From Poa pratensis (lineage: Eukaryota > Streptophyta > Magnoliopsida > Poales > Poaceae): a stretch of 64,000 nt of DNA. The first letter of the stretch is position 1. Every line of letters begins with the position of its first letter. Under the pieces are notes generated by a model that ran no database searches, was not told where the DNA came from, and saw only the letters and a list, made by a program, of their open reading frames with translations. Below, in pieces: positions 1 to 11,326 of the stretch. Location of the stretch: the NCBI GenBank assembly GCA_947311845.1, contig CAMZMU010000111.1, positions 28,703,480 through 28,767,479 on the forward strand. The letters run 5' to 3'. The translations under genes and the position numbers were made by a program.

Positions 1-2969
1 CTAGGAGAGCACCACGGGCTGCTCTGCTCACTCCACCCCTCTCTTATCCTCTCCACCTGCTCCCTAGCTCCATCGTTTCTTCTCCCCACGAGCTCACCAC
101 CGAGCTGACCGTCGCCGACGCATCGCCGCCGCTACACGCATCCCCGCGCCAGTCCGAGCAGCTCAGAAGCTCCGTCGGGAACCCTTCTCCTTCCTCGCTG
201 CCGGAATCGAGCCGGGGAGCCCGCGGACGCCCGGACCGTCGGGAACTCGCGTTCTTCTTCCTCAAGGCCGAGCTCGTCCGTCGCCGCAATTCACCGCCTC
301 CGTTCGTCCCCGAGCTCGAACAACTACGCAGAGACCCTCTCGGTGAGCTACTGGTTCCGTCCCGGCTTTGAATTCCGCGCTGTGGTTACCGTCCGCTCGG
401 TGACGAGTTTCTGTCCGCCATGGCTGCGATGGCGCCCGAGCTCTGCTCGATCTGCTGTTGTTCTGCTTGCTGTCTCAGGTCTTAGGCTATAAGATAGGTA
501 TCCTAACACAACCACAGCAGCATCCCACTGGCTAGCACCACCGATCACGCTCGCACGCCCGCGCGCTCGCGAGATCGAATCCCGCCGGCGCGGCGCCCCT
601 TTTTTTTTCCTTTTTTCCTCGCGCTGAACGGCCGGTCGCAGAACCGGCCTAACCGGGCTGAGGTCCGTCTGCCTCTGGCCCATAGCCGGTCCAGGAGCCG
701 GCCCATGCCGGGCTGAGAGCCGGTGGGCTCTGGAGCCAGGCCGGCCTCACAACCGGCTGAACCGGGCCACAAGCCGGGTTGTCTGTTTTTTTTTTCTGCT
801 GCTTGTTTTTCCTTTTCCTCCTTGTTGCACACACCTCCCGCTACTCCCTCGCGCAATCAGAAACATCGAGCTCCGATGAATCTCTCGTTCCATCTCTCCC
901 TCTCGAATCCGAGTAACTAAAAGTTGTTATGGTTGTTGAATCTAAAATATTTTAAATCATAAATTTTAAAAAGAGGAAATTTATAAAATTAATAACTTTT
1001 TACCCGGACATCAGAAAAATGTGTTCGAGGTACCAAAATGTTCAGAAAAATGCGAACTATCCAGAATCATTATCATCATGCATCATTGATCCCAATTACA
1101 TAAATGTACTCCTAATAGTATTCAAATCACTAAGTTTAAATATGGGGTTTACTCTAAATAATGCTATAAATCTAGTGTGGACCCCATTTAAATTGTTGGT
1201 CTTGTTCAATGCTTTTATAGTTGCATTAAATTGTCATATCATCATTTTTGTATGCATTGCACAATTGCCATGTGTTGATTGTTGTCTTTGCTTTCCGGTG
1301 TTGTTTGCTCTCCGGTAGATCACGAGTCCGGAGTTGAACAACATTACTCCGACGAGCAGTTTGACTACTCCGCTCAACAAGGCAAGCGTAATCCCCCCTC
1401 TGAGCATATCTTATCCTATTTTCCGCAAGTATTTTCTCCACTATAATATTGCATGCGGTTCTAAATGTCTTTTGCTTGGATTAGAGTATCCTACTAGTTG
1501 CATTAGAATCCTGTTGCCATTACCTGTATCCTTCCTAATATCCATAGGATTGAAGTGTTGGCCTGAGTAATTATATCTGCTATGTATATGCTTAGCCATG
1601 CTTAGTGAATGCCGAGTGGTACTAGGGATGGTACATGCTGGAAACAGGTGTTGACTTGTGATAGTGATGTTGATGGTGGAGAATTGTGGTGATGGATAAT
1701 AAAATGCTTAAAGGTGGGGATGAGAGGCCACATGGGATGTGGTGGGTTGTCTCGTTCTCGCCGCCTAAGTGCGAGTTCTAGCCTACGAGCCAAGTTGAGC
1801 GTGCTACCAGGCGTGGGCTATATGGAACCCCTATCGACCGACTAACTTGTGGCGGACTAGCCGAGGGTCCTCTAGTTTGGCTTGCCATTTGCGCGTGTGT
1901 TGAAATGGTGGCCAAGACGAAGATGAGGACTGTGGTGTTTAGGAAAATGAGTGGCCGTGGGGCGGGGTGTTGTGATCCTGGCAGTCCTGCCGCCACTGAT
2001 GATCCTTGGTTAGTCTTAAGCGAGGTAAAGGTTGTAACCGATCCCACTCAGCCGGCTTTCCCCGGAAGAGAGCAAATGTACAGGCATGTACGGGCAATGA
2101 GCCGGACGGTACGCATGGATAAGAAGCTGGGAGGTCCCTCGCGGAACCTGGCGACTTTCACATTGTACACCCCTGCAGGGATAAATCTTTTCGAAAAGCC
2201 GTGTCCGCGGTTATGGACGACTTGGTGACGGATTCTGAGATCATAGAATAACTTTAACGGAATGATTAAAACCTGGGTACTATAGGTGCCATTCACGAAT
2301 GCAAGGTTGACTTCCTCGAGGGTGATTCGGGGAGGTGCCTTTGATGAACAGGTACAATGGTTGATGATGGTGGTGGATGTTGAGAAATGTGTCTCAAGAG
2401 AAAAGAGTTACTTCCTACCCCTCTTTTAAAATACTCTGATTAGTCGATGCCATGGAGTCTTGTTTCAGTAAATAAAATCAGCTTTATGCAAAATAGCCAT
2501 AAAACCTTGAAAAGCCTCATCGAGCTAAAGCTCTATATTTTAATCTTGCGAGTTCGTCGAACTCAACGTCTTTGCTTTGTTTCAGAGGAGGACTTCACCG
2601 ACCTCGAAGGTGGGTTCTTTGTGGACGTCGACGAGTAGTCTGGGGTTCCCAGGTGGCAGCTTGGGACATCCCGGAACGGCTGGCGCAGGAGTGTTTATTT
2701 GCAGGCCTCTTAGGCCATATTTGGTTCTTGTTGTTTAGAACAACCTTTTGCGCTTCCGCTGGATGTATTGTTGGGTCAGTGACCTCTGTTTGTATTTTGC
2801 TATCTTTCTCTTTTATAAGAGTTGAACTATATGATTTCTGTCGTAGAGTCTGTGATGTGCCAGTTGTTCCACAAGTCTTGATCTCTCTATTATGCTTTGA
2901 TAGTGTGTCTGGTGGTAACGGATAACCGGGGACACAGTATCACTGTATAACAGTCGGGTCGGGGCGCTA
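1..2969. mobile_element. non-autonomous LTR-type element (LARD-like), one end missing
   Basis: No long open frame is present. The right edge is abrupt at 2969/2970: left of it the sequence reads ...GGGGCGCTACA, which on the other strand is TGTAGCGCCCC, a typical LTR-type TG...CA terminus. Right of it the RT coding sequence of another element resumes. The interior has a GC-rich leader (about 1-350), T-rich tracts, and short conserved-looking coding scraps at 1334-1395 and 2583-2637, as seen in large non-autonomous grass elements. Orientation cannot be fixed: the scraps read on plus, while the terminus resembles an LTR start on minus. The left end is outside the window. Confidence 0.5.
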
Positions 2970-5106
2970 CAATAGGAAAACGGTACTTGATCGTGATTTT
3001 GTTGATTGCCCGAGAGTCAACACACATACGCCATGAACCGTCCTTCTTTGGTGTTAAAAGTACAGGAACTGCACAAGGGCTTAGACTAGGCTGGATAAAT
3101 CCTTTGTCCATTAATTCTCGCACTTGTCGGTTTAGCTCCTCATATTCTTTTGGGTTCATTCGGTAGGCTGGACGGTTTGGTAGGCTGGCACCTGGAATTA
3201 AATCAATGCGATGCTGGATACCTCGTAAAGGAGGTAATGCTGAAGGAAGTTCCTTAGGGAAGACATCGGAAAATTCCGTGAGTAGTTCTTGTGCCTCCTT
3301 AGGCATAGCAACTTCTTCCTTACATTTTGAGATGAATAACAAATATGCACCTCCTTCTTTGGCCTCATGTACAAACTGCTTATAAGATATCAGATTTGTG
3401 GTTCCAAATGTTTCGCCACCACTAGATTTAGCTATCTCATCCATGTTCACCGGATTTAGCACATACTTATTGCCATCCTTCATGATAGTGTATGTATGCT
3501 TTCGTCCATCATGTACAGCATGGCGGTCATACTGCCACGGTCTTCCCAGAATGAGATGACTCACGTCCATATCAACCACATCACACTCTACTTCATCATG
3601 AAGTTTATTACCAATGGAGAAAGAAACCAGACACTTAAATTGTACCCTTGACATCTTATCTGATTTGAACCACCTCATGTTGTATGGATTAGGATGTTTC
3701 ACTTTCGGAAGCCCAAGTTTATTTACTGCTTCTTCAGAAATTGTGTTCTCCCAACTGCCATTGTCAATGATAACATGACATACCTTGCCTTTCATATTAC
3801 AGCGAGTGTGAAATAAACTCCGCCTTCGCCAATCCTCAGTTTTCTTTGGTGGTGTTATCAAGGTACGTTCCATCACTAACATGTCCCCTGTATCTCCATC
3901 TAGTTCAACCCCTTCAACATCTTCATAATCATCATATACCGGATCATCTTGTTGGCCAGGTTCTTCATCTATTTCTGCCATCAATCCTTTACCATCGCGG
4001 CTGTTGTATTTTGGGCAATTTTTCAGCAGATGGTCAGGAGATCCACACTTAAAACAGTGGGCACTCCTTGTTGAATTCTTAGGAAGATCCGCTATCCCTC
4101 TAGACGGCCTTGCTTCTCTGCTATCCGTCGTCGGCCTTAAAGGTGTTGTAGTACTAGGCCGTGGCCGGGAAAAATTACTACTAGCACGTACAGGCCGCTG
4201 TTGTTGTTTCTCAATGGTGGCTACTCGCTGATATGCCTCAGACACAGTGAAATTTACATGCAAACATAACACATCTTGGATGGACTGACGTAAACCTCCA
4301 ATATATCTTGCCACCAGTTGGCTTTTTGAATCACTCAAATTGTTGCGAGAGACCAATTGATAGAATTCATCTGTATATTCATCCACATTCCTGTTACCTT
4401 GTCTTAAATTTTGGAGCTGCCTAAACAATGATTCCTCGTAATTGAAGGGGAGAAATTCTCTCTGCATTTTTTCCTTCATTGCATTCCAGGAATCAATTTT
4501 TCGCTTGTGACGGACTTTGCGGCTCTGCTCCAAATTCTTCCACCAAACAGAGGCACGACCCTTCAGCCGCATTGCAACTGCAGGGACACGCTCTTCCTCT
4601 GGCACAGCTGCATATTCAAAGATGCGCTCGACCTCATCGAGCCAATCCACAAATTCCTCGGCCGAGAGTCCGCCTGAGAACTCCGGCAAATTAACTCTGA
4701 AGCAACGCCGTCTGCTGCTCTCAAGCTGGGCTGTAGCACGACCACGGTGATGTCGGTGTCTAGCACTGAATGGATTAACTTCAGGACGCCTCAGGGAGCT
4801 TACTGAAGAGCTATCACTGCTGTAGGAAGCTTCCTCGCTGCCCTGGTCTTCTGGCTCATCCCTCGGTCGCCCGTTAGCAGCGGATCGGGACATTTGCACT
4901 TGCATAGCCGCCATCTGCTGCTCCAGAGACTGAACTTGACGTCTCAACTCCTGATTCTGACCCATCAGATCTGCATCGATGTCCTGCATGTTCCGGTACC
5001 TGGGTAGAGCCCCGTCCCCGTACTCTTCATCCAGCTCCGCGGCATCAACTCGAGCCGCCGTCGGCCGACCAGCTCGGATCCGATTCCTCCGACCCGCCAT
5101 GGACAT
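2970..5106 (-). pseudogene. Ty3/gypsy Gag-protease-RT polyprotein, truncated in RT
   Basis: This is retrotransposon Gag-Pol reading toward lower coordinates. The first ATG of the frame is at 5106, just after the primer-binding site. In order it has a charged and coiled N-terminus, a retrotransposon Gag domain (around residues 150-310, with [14 protein letters not shown]), a CCHC zinc knuckle ([14 protein letters not shown], near residue 350), a retropepsin-like segment with IIDNGS near residue 443, and the start of reverse transcriptase with [15 protein letters not shown] and [10 protein letters not shown]. The RT stops after YRFPI at 2970, where another element abuts, so the YxDD core, RNase H and integrase are missing. 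The frame running on to 2890 is read-through into foreign sequence. Not functional as it stands. Confidence 0.9.
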
Positions 5107-5129
5107 GAACCAGGGCTCTGATACCAAAC

Positions 5130-5439
5130 TGATGCAGCGGAAGACGGCAACACCAGAATCAGATCAAGAAATCTAAGAGGCGCACGTCAAGAACAGAGAA
5201 AGAGGGGAACTAGCAGCGCTGCTGCTGTGAGTTCTCTTTCTTCAGTAGTATCTCGTACATTGCGTTCTGTCCCCTCTAGAGACCAGGGGAATTACAAAAA
5301 AACCACAAAGGAAGCCACACGGGCACTCTAGAAACTAGTAGAAGAACACTCTACAAAATGTACAGTGCTGACCAGCATATTTAAAAAATAAAAATAAAAT
5401 AAACAGTGGTACCCCACATAACTGAAACTAGCTGCATCA
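5130..5439 (-). repeat. 5' LTR of the gypsy element, with adjacent PBS
   Basis: A 310-bp segment begins TGATGCAGCGG and ends CTAGCTGCATCA on plus, giving a TGATGCA/TGCATCA inverted terminus. Directly inside, on the minus strand at 5127-5113, is TTGGTATCAGAGCC, the usual initiator-Met tRNA primer-binding site. This sets the element on the minus strand with this as its upstream LTR. The partner LTR is not in the window. Confidence 0.85.
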
Positions 5440-5847
5440 CATTCCATCCCAAAAGTCCGGACTGAAAGGAGGAGGAATCTCTCCCTTATAAGTTGGACGT
5501 GGCCTCCTCCCCTAGGCGAGGTGGGACTAAACTTGAGCAGCCAACCCGGTCAACAGAGGGGTCCTCACATCCCATCCCCCTAGGAAGCCCCCCAGGCAGG
5601 CATGGCAATGCTGGCTCTGATACCAAATGTTAGCGTCCACTCAGATTTAACCCAGCACTCGGTCTAGTTTCAGACGTTTATGCGCACACGGCCCAACTAT
5701 AAGAGGAGAGCCCATTACATCCCAAATGCCCGGACTGAAAGGAGGAGGAATCTCTCCCTTATAAGTTGGGTGTGGCCTCCTCCCCTAGGCGAGGTGGGAC
5801 TAAACTTGACCAGCCAACCCGGTCAACAGAGGGGTCCGATCCTCACA
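5440..5847 (-). mobile_element. TRIM-like miniature LTR retrotransposon, interrupted
   Basis: One complete 220-bp LTR lies at 5628-5847 (minus strand TGTGAGGATC...GCTAACA). It is followed by a PBS (TTTGGTATCAGAGCC, 5627-5613), only about 60 bp of internal DNA, a purine-rich tract next to 5568, and then a second LTR copy at 5440-5567. The second copy is cut off by the gypsy LTR. The two LTRs share long identical stretches (for example around 5455-5560 and 5727-5835). There is no coding capacity. It lies inside exon 3 of F-box copy A: exon sequence resumes at 5848. Confidence 0.82.
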
Positions 5848-7184
5848 CTCTTCCTCCTCTTCTTCTTGGCCGGGACTGGAGAGCTATAAACTGTAGTTCA
5901 TGTATGCACAGGGTTTAGTGCATGTCAGATTAATTCGAGATGCAAACCGGAAACAAGATACAGGACCAGCGGAGTATATACCTTGCAGTGGCGCAGTCCA
6001 AGATTCTGCAAATTGGGCGTGTTCCTGAGGATGCTTATCAACGCCTGGAACTTGAGTCCAACATCGCATCCTTCCAGGATCAGGGTCTTGAGGGTATGAA
6101 GCACCGGGAATTCCTGGGATTCTTCATCTAACAATGCCTGAAACGTACATGCAGTATGAGATCAGATTACCATGAAGCTACGTAGACCAGATCGATAAGT
6201 TGAGCTGTATGCGTATATCAAAGCGCATACCGTCGTCGTGAATCCGGCGAGATGTAGCTTGGCCACGTTTGGGAAGAGGGACAGGAAGCTGCGAATGGAC
6301 TTCATGAACATGAGCTTGCGCTTGTTCTGCTCTCGCTGGTTCTCCCACGGAAAGCGGTGGCTCATGTCCGTGAGCCGGATCGACGCCTCCACGAGCGACA
6401 CCAGCGGTTCTGGGTCGGCCTCTCTGGCGCCGCAGTTGTAGTTGTAGCAGGCATGGCGGCCGTCGTAGGGAATCTCGAGGCGCAGGTAGGAGAGGAGCGG
6501 GGCCGCTATCTTTAGGTGGGGGCAGCGGATGGCAAACCGGGGTAAGACGACGGTGAGGCTCCTGAGCGTGGGCGAGCTGACGAATCTGAGCAGATTCACC
6601 CCGTACCTCTCGACGTGGAGATCCTCGAGCGCCGGGCAGTGCCTGCCGAGGTCCTCCAGGAATCCGGCCGCCAGCTCGAGTGCTCGACGCCGACGAGGCG
6701 CAGCGTCGTCAGTCGCTGGGTGAAGCCGGGGGCGCACGAGCCCCTGAACGAAGAGTCCGGCTTCTGGGCGGAGCCGGAGTAGGAGAGGTGCGGCTGCCAG
6801 TCGAAGGTGCAGCCGCTGGCGCGAATGTCGACAGTGGCCGGGAACTGGAAGTGGCGGAGGCCACGGCGGATCCACCGGTCGTAGGTGGCGCGAGCGCGAG
6901 TGTGGTTGTAGTCGTCGCTGACCAGGTGGAGCCGGAATGCGTCGAGCCGCGTCTCCAGCGGGATAGACGTCAGCATGCCGTTGGTCGCCGGCGAACTCCC
7001 GCTCGTCGATGGCGACGCAGTGCACGTCGCGCTAGAGGCGCCTCCACCGCCGCGACAGCACGCTAGTCTGCACGGCCTGCCGCGAGCCGAGGGACGAGAG
7101 TATGCGGTGCAGGAGGCAGTCCGGCAGGTCGCCCAGCCGGTCGGCGGCGTCAACGCGGCGGCGGTTACTACTAGATTGCTCCAT
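5848..7184 (-). pseudogene. F-box/LRR protein, copy A (broken)
   Basis: Three exons match copy B: exon 1 7184-6231, exon 2 6137-5982 (156 nt, same length as in B and D), exon 3 from 5890 down to the transposon at 5848. The start MEQSSSNRRR is followed by an F-box (GDLPDCLLHRILSSLGSR). Lesions: TAG at 7034-7032 replaces the Trp of the conserved RHLWRDV; a 26-nt deletion sits near 6975; an 8-nt insertion near 6690 restores the frame (net -18); exon 3 is cut after about 14 codons by the TRIM-like element. Intact members would be SCF ubiquitin-ligase substrate adaptors, binding SKP1 through the F-box and targets through the LRR. This copy could give only a short N-terminal peptide. Confidence 0.85.
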
Positions 7185-7392
7185 CGCAGGGCGGACTGAT
7201 CTGCATCGCGTCCACTGTGGAGCTGCACGCGTTAGGGTTCAGGACGTGGGGCAAAGCCGCGCGCGGCAGGGCTTTGGTGCTCTCTCGTGTCTTGTCCGTC
7301 CACGGGCCAAGCGGCTTCACGTCAGTCTACATGTAGGTCTTGCGGGTTATGATCAGCCAATGCAGAGACTAAAAAAGAGACACTGTGTCATA

Positions 7393-7455
7393 CTCCCTCC
7401 GTTTTTTAATATAAAATGTTTTATGTAAAACATCTTATATTAAAAAACGGAGGAG
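7393..7455. mobile_element. 63-bp Stowaway MITE
   Basis: A near-perfect palindrome with CTCCCTCCGTTTTTTAATAT at one end and its complement at the other, flanked by TA on both sides (7391-7392, 7456-7457). It is shorter than the ~165-bp relatives at 19207 and 48940 and looks like an internally deleted derivative. Confidence 0.85.
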
Positions 7456-7697
7456 TAATAATTAGTGTACCTCTTGCCTCTTGGAACGCGGATTGATTTT
7501 TACCATGCGCTACGGCGCCCATGCACAATGGTAAAGAGATAATTGTACCTCTTGGCATAGGGCCGGAGCTGCACTCCGAGGGATCCCATGGTCCGACATC
7601 CAATTCTCTGCCACAACTTTCGGGGCCGGATCAGGGAGGTGGGACACTTCCTCCCACAGGTGGAGCCAACGTGGCATAGATACATAAAGGCCAGTTA

Positions 7698-7955
7698 GAG
7701 CATCTCCAGCGGGATGGAGGTGAGCAGTAGTTTTAGTAGTATTAGATTTAATAACTTTAGTCAAACTTTGTATATTTTCCTAAAAAATTGAATGAATTTC
7801 ATTATGTTTCAAGTTAAAGACATATTCAAAAAACCCTATTGGCGCCATGAGTGAGGAGCGGCGCACCCAATAGCACGCGACGCGTCCGGACGACGCCAAT
7901 AGCGTCCCCGCCGCTTCTGCCGGATAGGTTTTGGGCGCCACAAGTAGAGATTCTC
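7698..7955. mobile_element. PIF/Harbinger-like MITE with TTA duplication
   Basis: The left end is GAGCATCTCCAGCG and the right end GTAGAGATTCTC, imperfect inverted termini of the common GAGCATCTCC type. TTA flanks both sides (7695-7697 and 7956-7958). There is no coding capacity. The interior has a GC-rich stretch with several GGCGCC/GACGCC motifs. Confidence 0.65.
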
Positions 7956-8559
7956 TTATTTTTACTCTTTTAAACTTAATCTTGGTCCTACATTCAAGTA
8001 CATTCTTTGTCTACAGTGTGTAGCTCTCATTGTGCATCTAGCATAGCCACGAGTTGTATTAGTTGATCTTCACGAATACTTCTATTACCGGCAGAATTAA
8101 GCCTGCTGAAACGCGCAGCTGGCGGGGCTCCGCACGGTAGGAGTAGTGTGTGGGTCGCTACGTAGCCCACTACTTTAATGTTAATATTAGTACTCCCTCC
8201 GATCCCAAATAATTGTCGCCGGTTCAGTTATGGAGTTGTACGTCCCACGTTGATTTTCCACGACAATTAAAACGGTCAGATGGTCTAGCTCAAATCCAGT
8301 AGTACATGTTTTGTCACACACTGTCATTGCTATTTTGGAAATATGTGCTCCTTGTGCTTATATGTCCCATGATTGTAGTAACTTAATTTCGATTTACTAG
8401 TAGCTTCATGCTTGAGTTTTTTTCTACTGCCAACATGCATCCGTGTTTCTTAACATTTGTAGTTGCATATGCTCCTGTTGGTTAAGTTTTTAGTTCAGTA
8501 GTTAACATGACAAATCATGCAAAGTCTCCACGCCCCTCACTTCTCAAGCAAATATGATA
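7956..8559. other. noncoding spacer with a partial Stowaway end (8193-8272)
   Basis: No gene is visible. CTCCCTCCGATCCCAAATAA at 8193 is a Stowaway terminus after TA. The arm AATTGTCGCC is mirrored by CGACAATT near 8262, but the right terminus CGGAGGGAG is missing, so the element is truncated. The remainder is AT-rich unassigned sequence. Confidence 0.5.
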
Positions 8560-9430
8560 AATGAATATGTAAGCGATTAGTTGATAACAAAGCATTGCCG
8601 ATAAACTCCTATACTACATCACTATCACTGGACATATTTCCGCCGATGTCTACTAACAAAATAGAATTGGAACTAGAGCTCAGATACACTCGGAGTTTGT
8701 GGTATTTAGAACTGGTGTGATGGTGCAGGGTGGAGTCCGAGAGGAAGACTCCATCTCGTCCTGACCACCACGGTGGTGTTTCTTCATTCAGAAATCCACT
8801 TTGAGGATGTATCCTGGTGGAGTCGCAAATCCTGATGCCTCCAAGTCCTCGGAGTATATGTGTTTCAACTGCATTGCAAAAGTAATTCCAACTAAGGAAA
8901 CCCTTTTGTCTGTTGTTCGCATGAGATGTTGGTATGAACTTGGTGGTGACTGAGCTCTACTGCTTACTTGGTTCCGGTTATCAAGATGACTTCCTTATGA
9001 ATTATGATATTGCTCCATCTCTCTTCTCACGTTTAAATATGATCACTAGTTCCCTAGTGCATTAATGTCACTGTAAGATGCAACTACCATGCGATGGATG
9101 TGCTATCATGGTGTTCCATCACAAAGCTGCAACTACCATGAGAAGGATATGCTATTCATGTACTGCTCAGAACACCCCTTCCACACACTCACACCAAAGT
9201 AGGTCTTTTCGATTGTACCATGAACCTTCATAGTGTAGTGCTCACAATTTTAAAGCATGTGCAATCGCCATGTCAAATCAATTCATCACTAATGAGTGTA
9301 GTAGATCTTTACGTCAGAGGATCATCATTTCATAACAGATCTACCTATCGTCTTTGTCTGAAGAATAAAAGGAAACAAGTTGTTAAAATAGTCATTAGGG
9401 AAACAAACGGTTCTGCCATGTCACTTGTGT
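8560..9430. repeat. diverged copy of the spacer between tandem LINE units
   Basis: Blocks here recur in order near 21000-21480, 22370-23040, 60780-61300 and 62230-63290. Examples: the run around GCATTGCCGATAAACTCCTA, the stretch near TGTGTTTCAACTGCATTGCA, the block around TAGTTCCCTAGTGCATTAAT, and the block after ACCATGAACCTTCATAGTGT. This copy lacks the LINE zinc-binding segment of the other loci. No open frame is maintained. Confidence 0.6.
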
Positions 9431-10265
9431 GTAGTCAGTTGTTGACTTGCAATGCACCATCACCATGCATGTGCCTCACGATCTCGTGGGTTTTGTCGTC
9501 GGAGAACACGAAGGTGTTGGTTAAAGAGATTTGCACAAACTTGAGAAACATGGATAGACATGATCGGGCGTATAGAAGCAATTTATCCGCCTCACATTCT
9601 CTATGAACGCGCTTAGTGTAGACCGATCAGCATGCCCCGATAGAAACTTCTTATAATAGTGTTCAAACATAGGGCAGAGTGAATATGTAAACACGGTCAT
9701 ATTTTCGAGCGATCCCATGCCCCTTGGAAAGATAAAATATTCAAAAAATTAGTCGGGAAAGTCAATGGGTTGCTCCTACTGGGTTAGACCAATGTGGGGA
9801 GTAGCCACATGGGTCAATAGCCCACCTAAGGGCGGCCACCCTTTGCTTACCCCTCCCCCCCAAGCAAAAGGGGCGGGGGTGGGGCTTGTGGCCACCAAGG
9901 CGGCGAGTAGGGTTTGGGGGTGCGCCCCAACCCTAGACTGGCAGATCCATGTTCGGCCCACCAGTGTCGGCGGCGCAAGGGGGGAGGGCCTTCCCCTCCT
10001 CCTATGAAAGGAGAGGAACCCCTTCAACCTCTACACACAAGTTGGTTTGGGGTTTTTGAGTACATCCGCTTTAGCGTGTTGGTACGATTACTAGATCCTT
10101 CCCATAGCTTATACCTTCATACATAGATCTTGGTTATTACGTGTAATGCAAAAATTATAAATTCCTGCACGTAACCCAACATCATCTAGTAGTCGGATAT
10201 CCTGATGCTTCCAAGTCCTGAAGATAGAGGCGGGGAAGCACGGACAATGCCATGATGACACATCC
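9431..10265. other. transposon-like noncoding segment, unassigned
   Basis: Contains a GC-rich stretch (9780-10010) with C- and G-rich tracts and the CCCCTCCTCCTATGAAAGGA type of sequence often seen near LTR transcription starts in grasses. No matching second LTR and no gene were found. Confidence 0.3.
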
Positions 10266-10935
10266 ATCATGTGTGTTTGAATACATTGCTTCTGCCACCG
10301 CTGCATGCGAGGCAATCTGGCTCAATCGTCTCCTCGGCGAACTACTAAACGAGGAGCCACTCGCGCTAAAAGCGGTTGGTGGACAACAAATCGCCGATCT
10401 CTCTCTACAAGAGCCATGTGTTCCATGATCGTAGTAAGCACATCGCTACTTGTTTCCACTTCATCAGAGAATGTGTTGAGCAGGAGGAGCTTGAGGTCGA
10501 CGACTACGTCAGCACAGAGGCACAACTTGCTGACATTCCGACGAAAGCTCTTGGGCGAGCCCGTTGAAGCCACGGAGAAAAATCAGGATGGTAGGAACAA
10601 ACTAATGAAAAGATTAGGGAGGTGATTTGTTATGTTTTCTAATCTTGTCTGTCACATAGCTTAGATTAGTTAGTTGATTTCATGTTTAGTAGTCTGTCAC
10701 GTGTCTGTTGCATCAGGTCTCGATTTCCCTTTTGCATCGTAGTATCGTGGTTCTGCATGATCGGGCCTCGTGGGATGACGCGAGTCAACCGGATCGTGGC
10801 TTAGAGGTAGGATCCCTACCGGCCACACTTTCCCATTGATCAATGAATAAAGGAGAGAAGAAACAAAATCTTGAGAGTTCTTTGTTCTGTCCACCTCACG
10901 TAGGTTCGTGTTGCGTTTCAGGTTCAGAGCTGGCA
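10266..10935 (+). mobile_element. Ty1/copia 3' end: RNase H remnant plus downstream region
   Basis: Frames in 10270-10620 give the C-terminal copia RNase H signature: YIASATAACEAIWLNRLL, then VDNKSPISLYKSHVFHDR, SKHIATCFHFIRECVE and STEAQLADIPTKALGRAR. Two frames are needed, so the coding region is shifted and dead. The following 300 bp is noncoding and includes a possible polyadenylation context (AATGAATAAAGG near 10843). It is truncated on the 5' side and may run into a 3' LTR. Confidence 0.75.
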
Positions 10936-11326
10936 ATGTGAGCTATGCATAGACATTGTATCTTAATTTTTTACTATATTGTATTTGCATACTTCTGATT
11001 ATTTGATGGTCAAGATGGTCATGGTTATTTGGTCAGATGCTCTTAAGCATGATTGACATCAAATGATTATGCATGATTTTGTTCGCTGGGCAAACAAAAA
11101 CCGAACACAGCTGATGTATCACCAGAAAATTGAATTTTATTTTCTGAAGCATACAGGGAAGTTTTTATAGTCCAAATGTTGCATCCACCATATCTTTATC
11201 GGAAAAAAATGCATCCACCATATATATTGCAAAACCATACTGTATACACTACTCTGTGGCTACGATAAATCAATATCCAACATTCCAAGTTGTTTGATCT
11301 TTTGATAACAGGAGGGTTCTTTCTTT
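10936..11326. other. AT-rich spacer and 3' flank of F-box copy B
   Basis: No gene is seen. The last ~60 bp (CCAACATTCCAAGTTGTTTG and what follows) are conserved downstream of F-box copies C (about 25505) and D (about 33545), so they are probably the shared 3' UTR or flank of that family. Confidence 0.5.

Noticed and set aside
2447..2925. Short plus-strand open frames next to the gypsy element
   Set aside because: They lie in the noncoding LTR-type element and end in EEDFTDLEGG-type scraps; too short and without domain support.
6596..7228. Long open frame (210 codons) over F-box copy A
   Set aside because: Its start region is out of frame with the F-box; only the middle part matches the family between the two compensating indels. 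Kept as pseudogene evidence, not as a gene.
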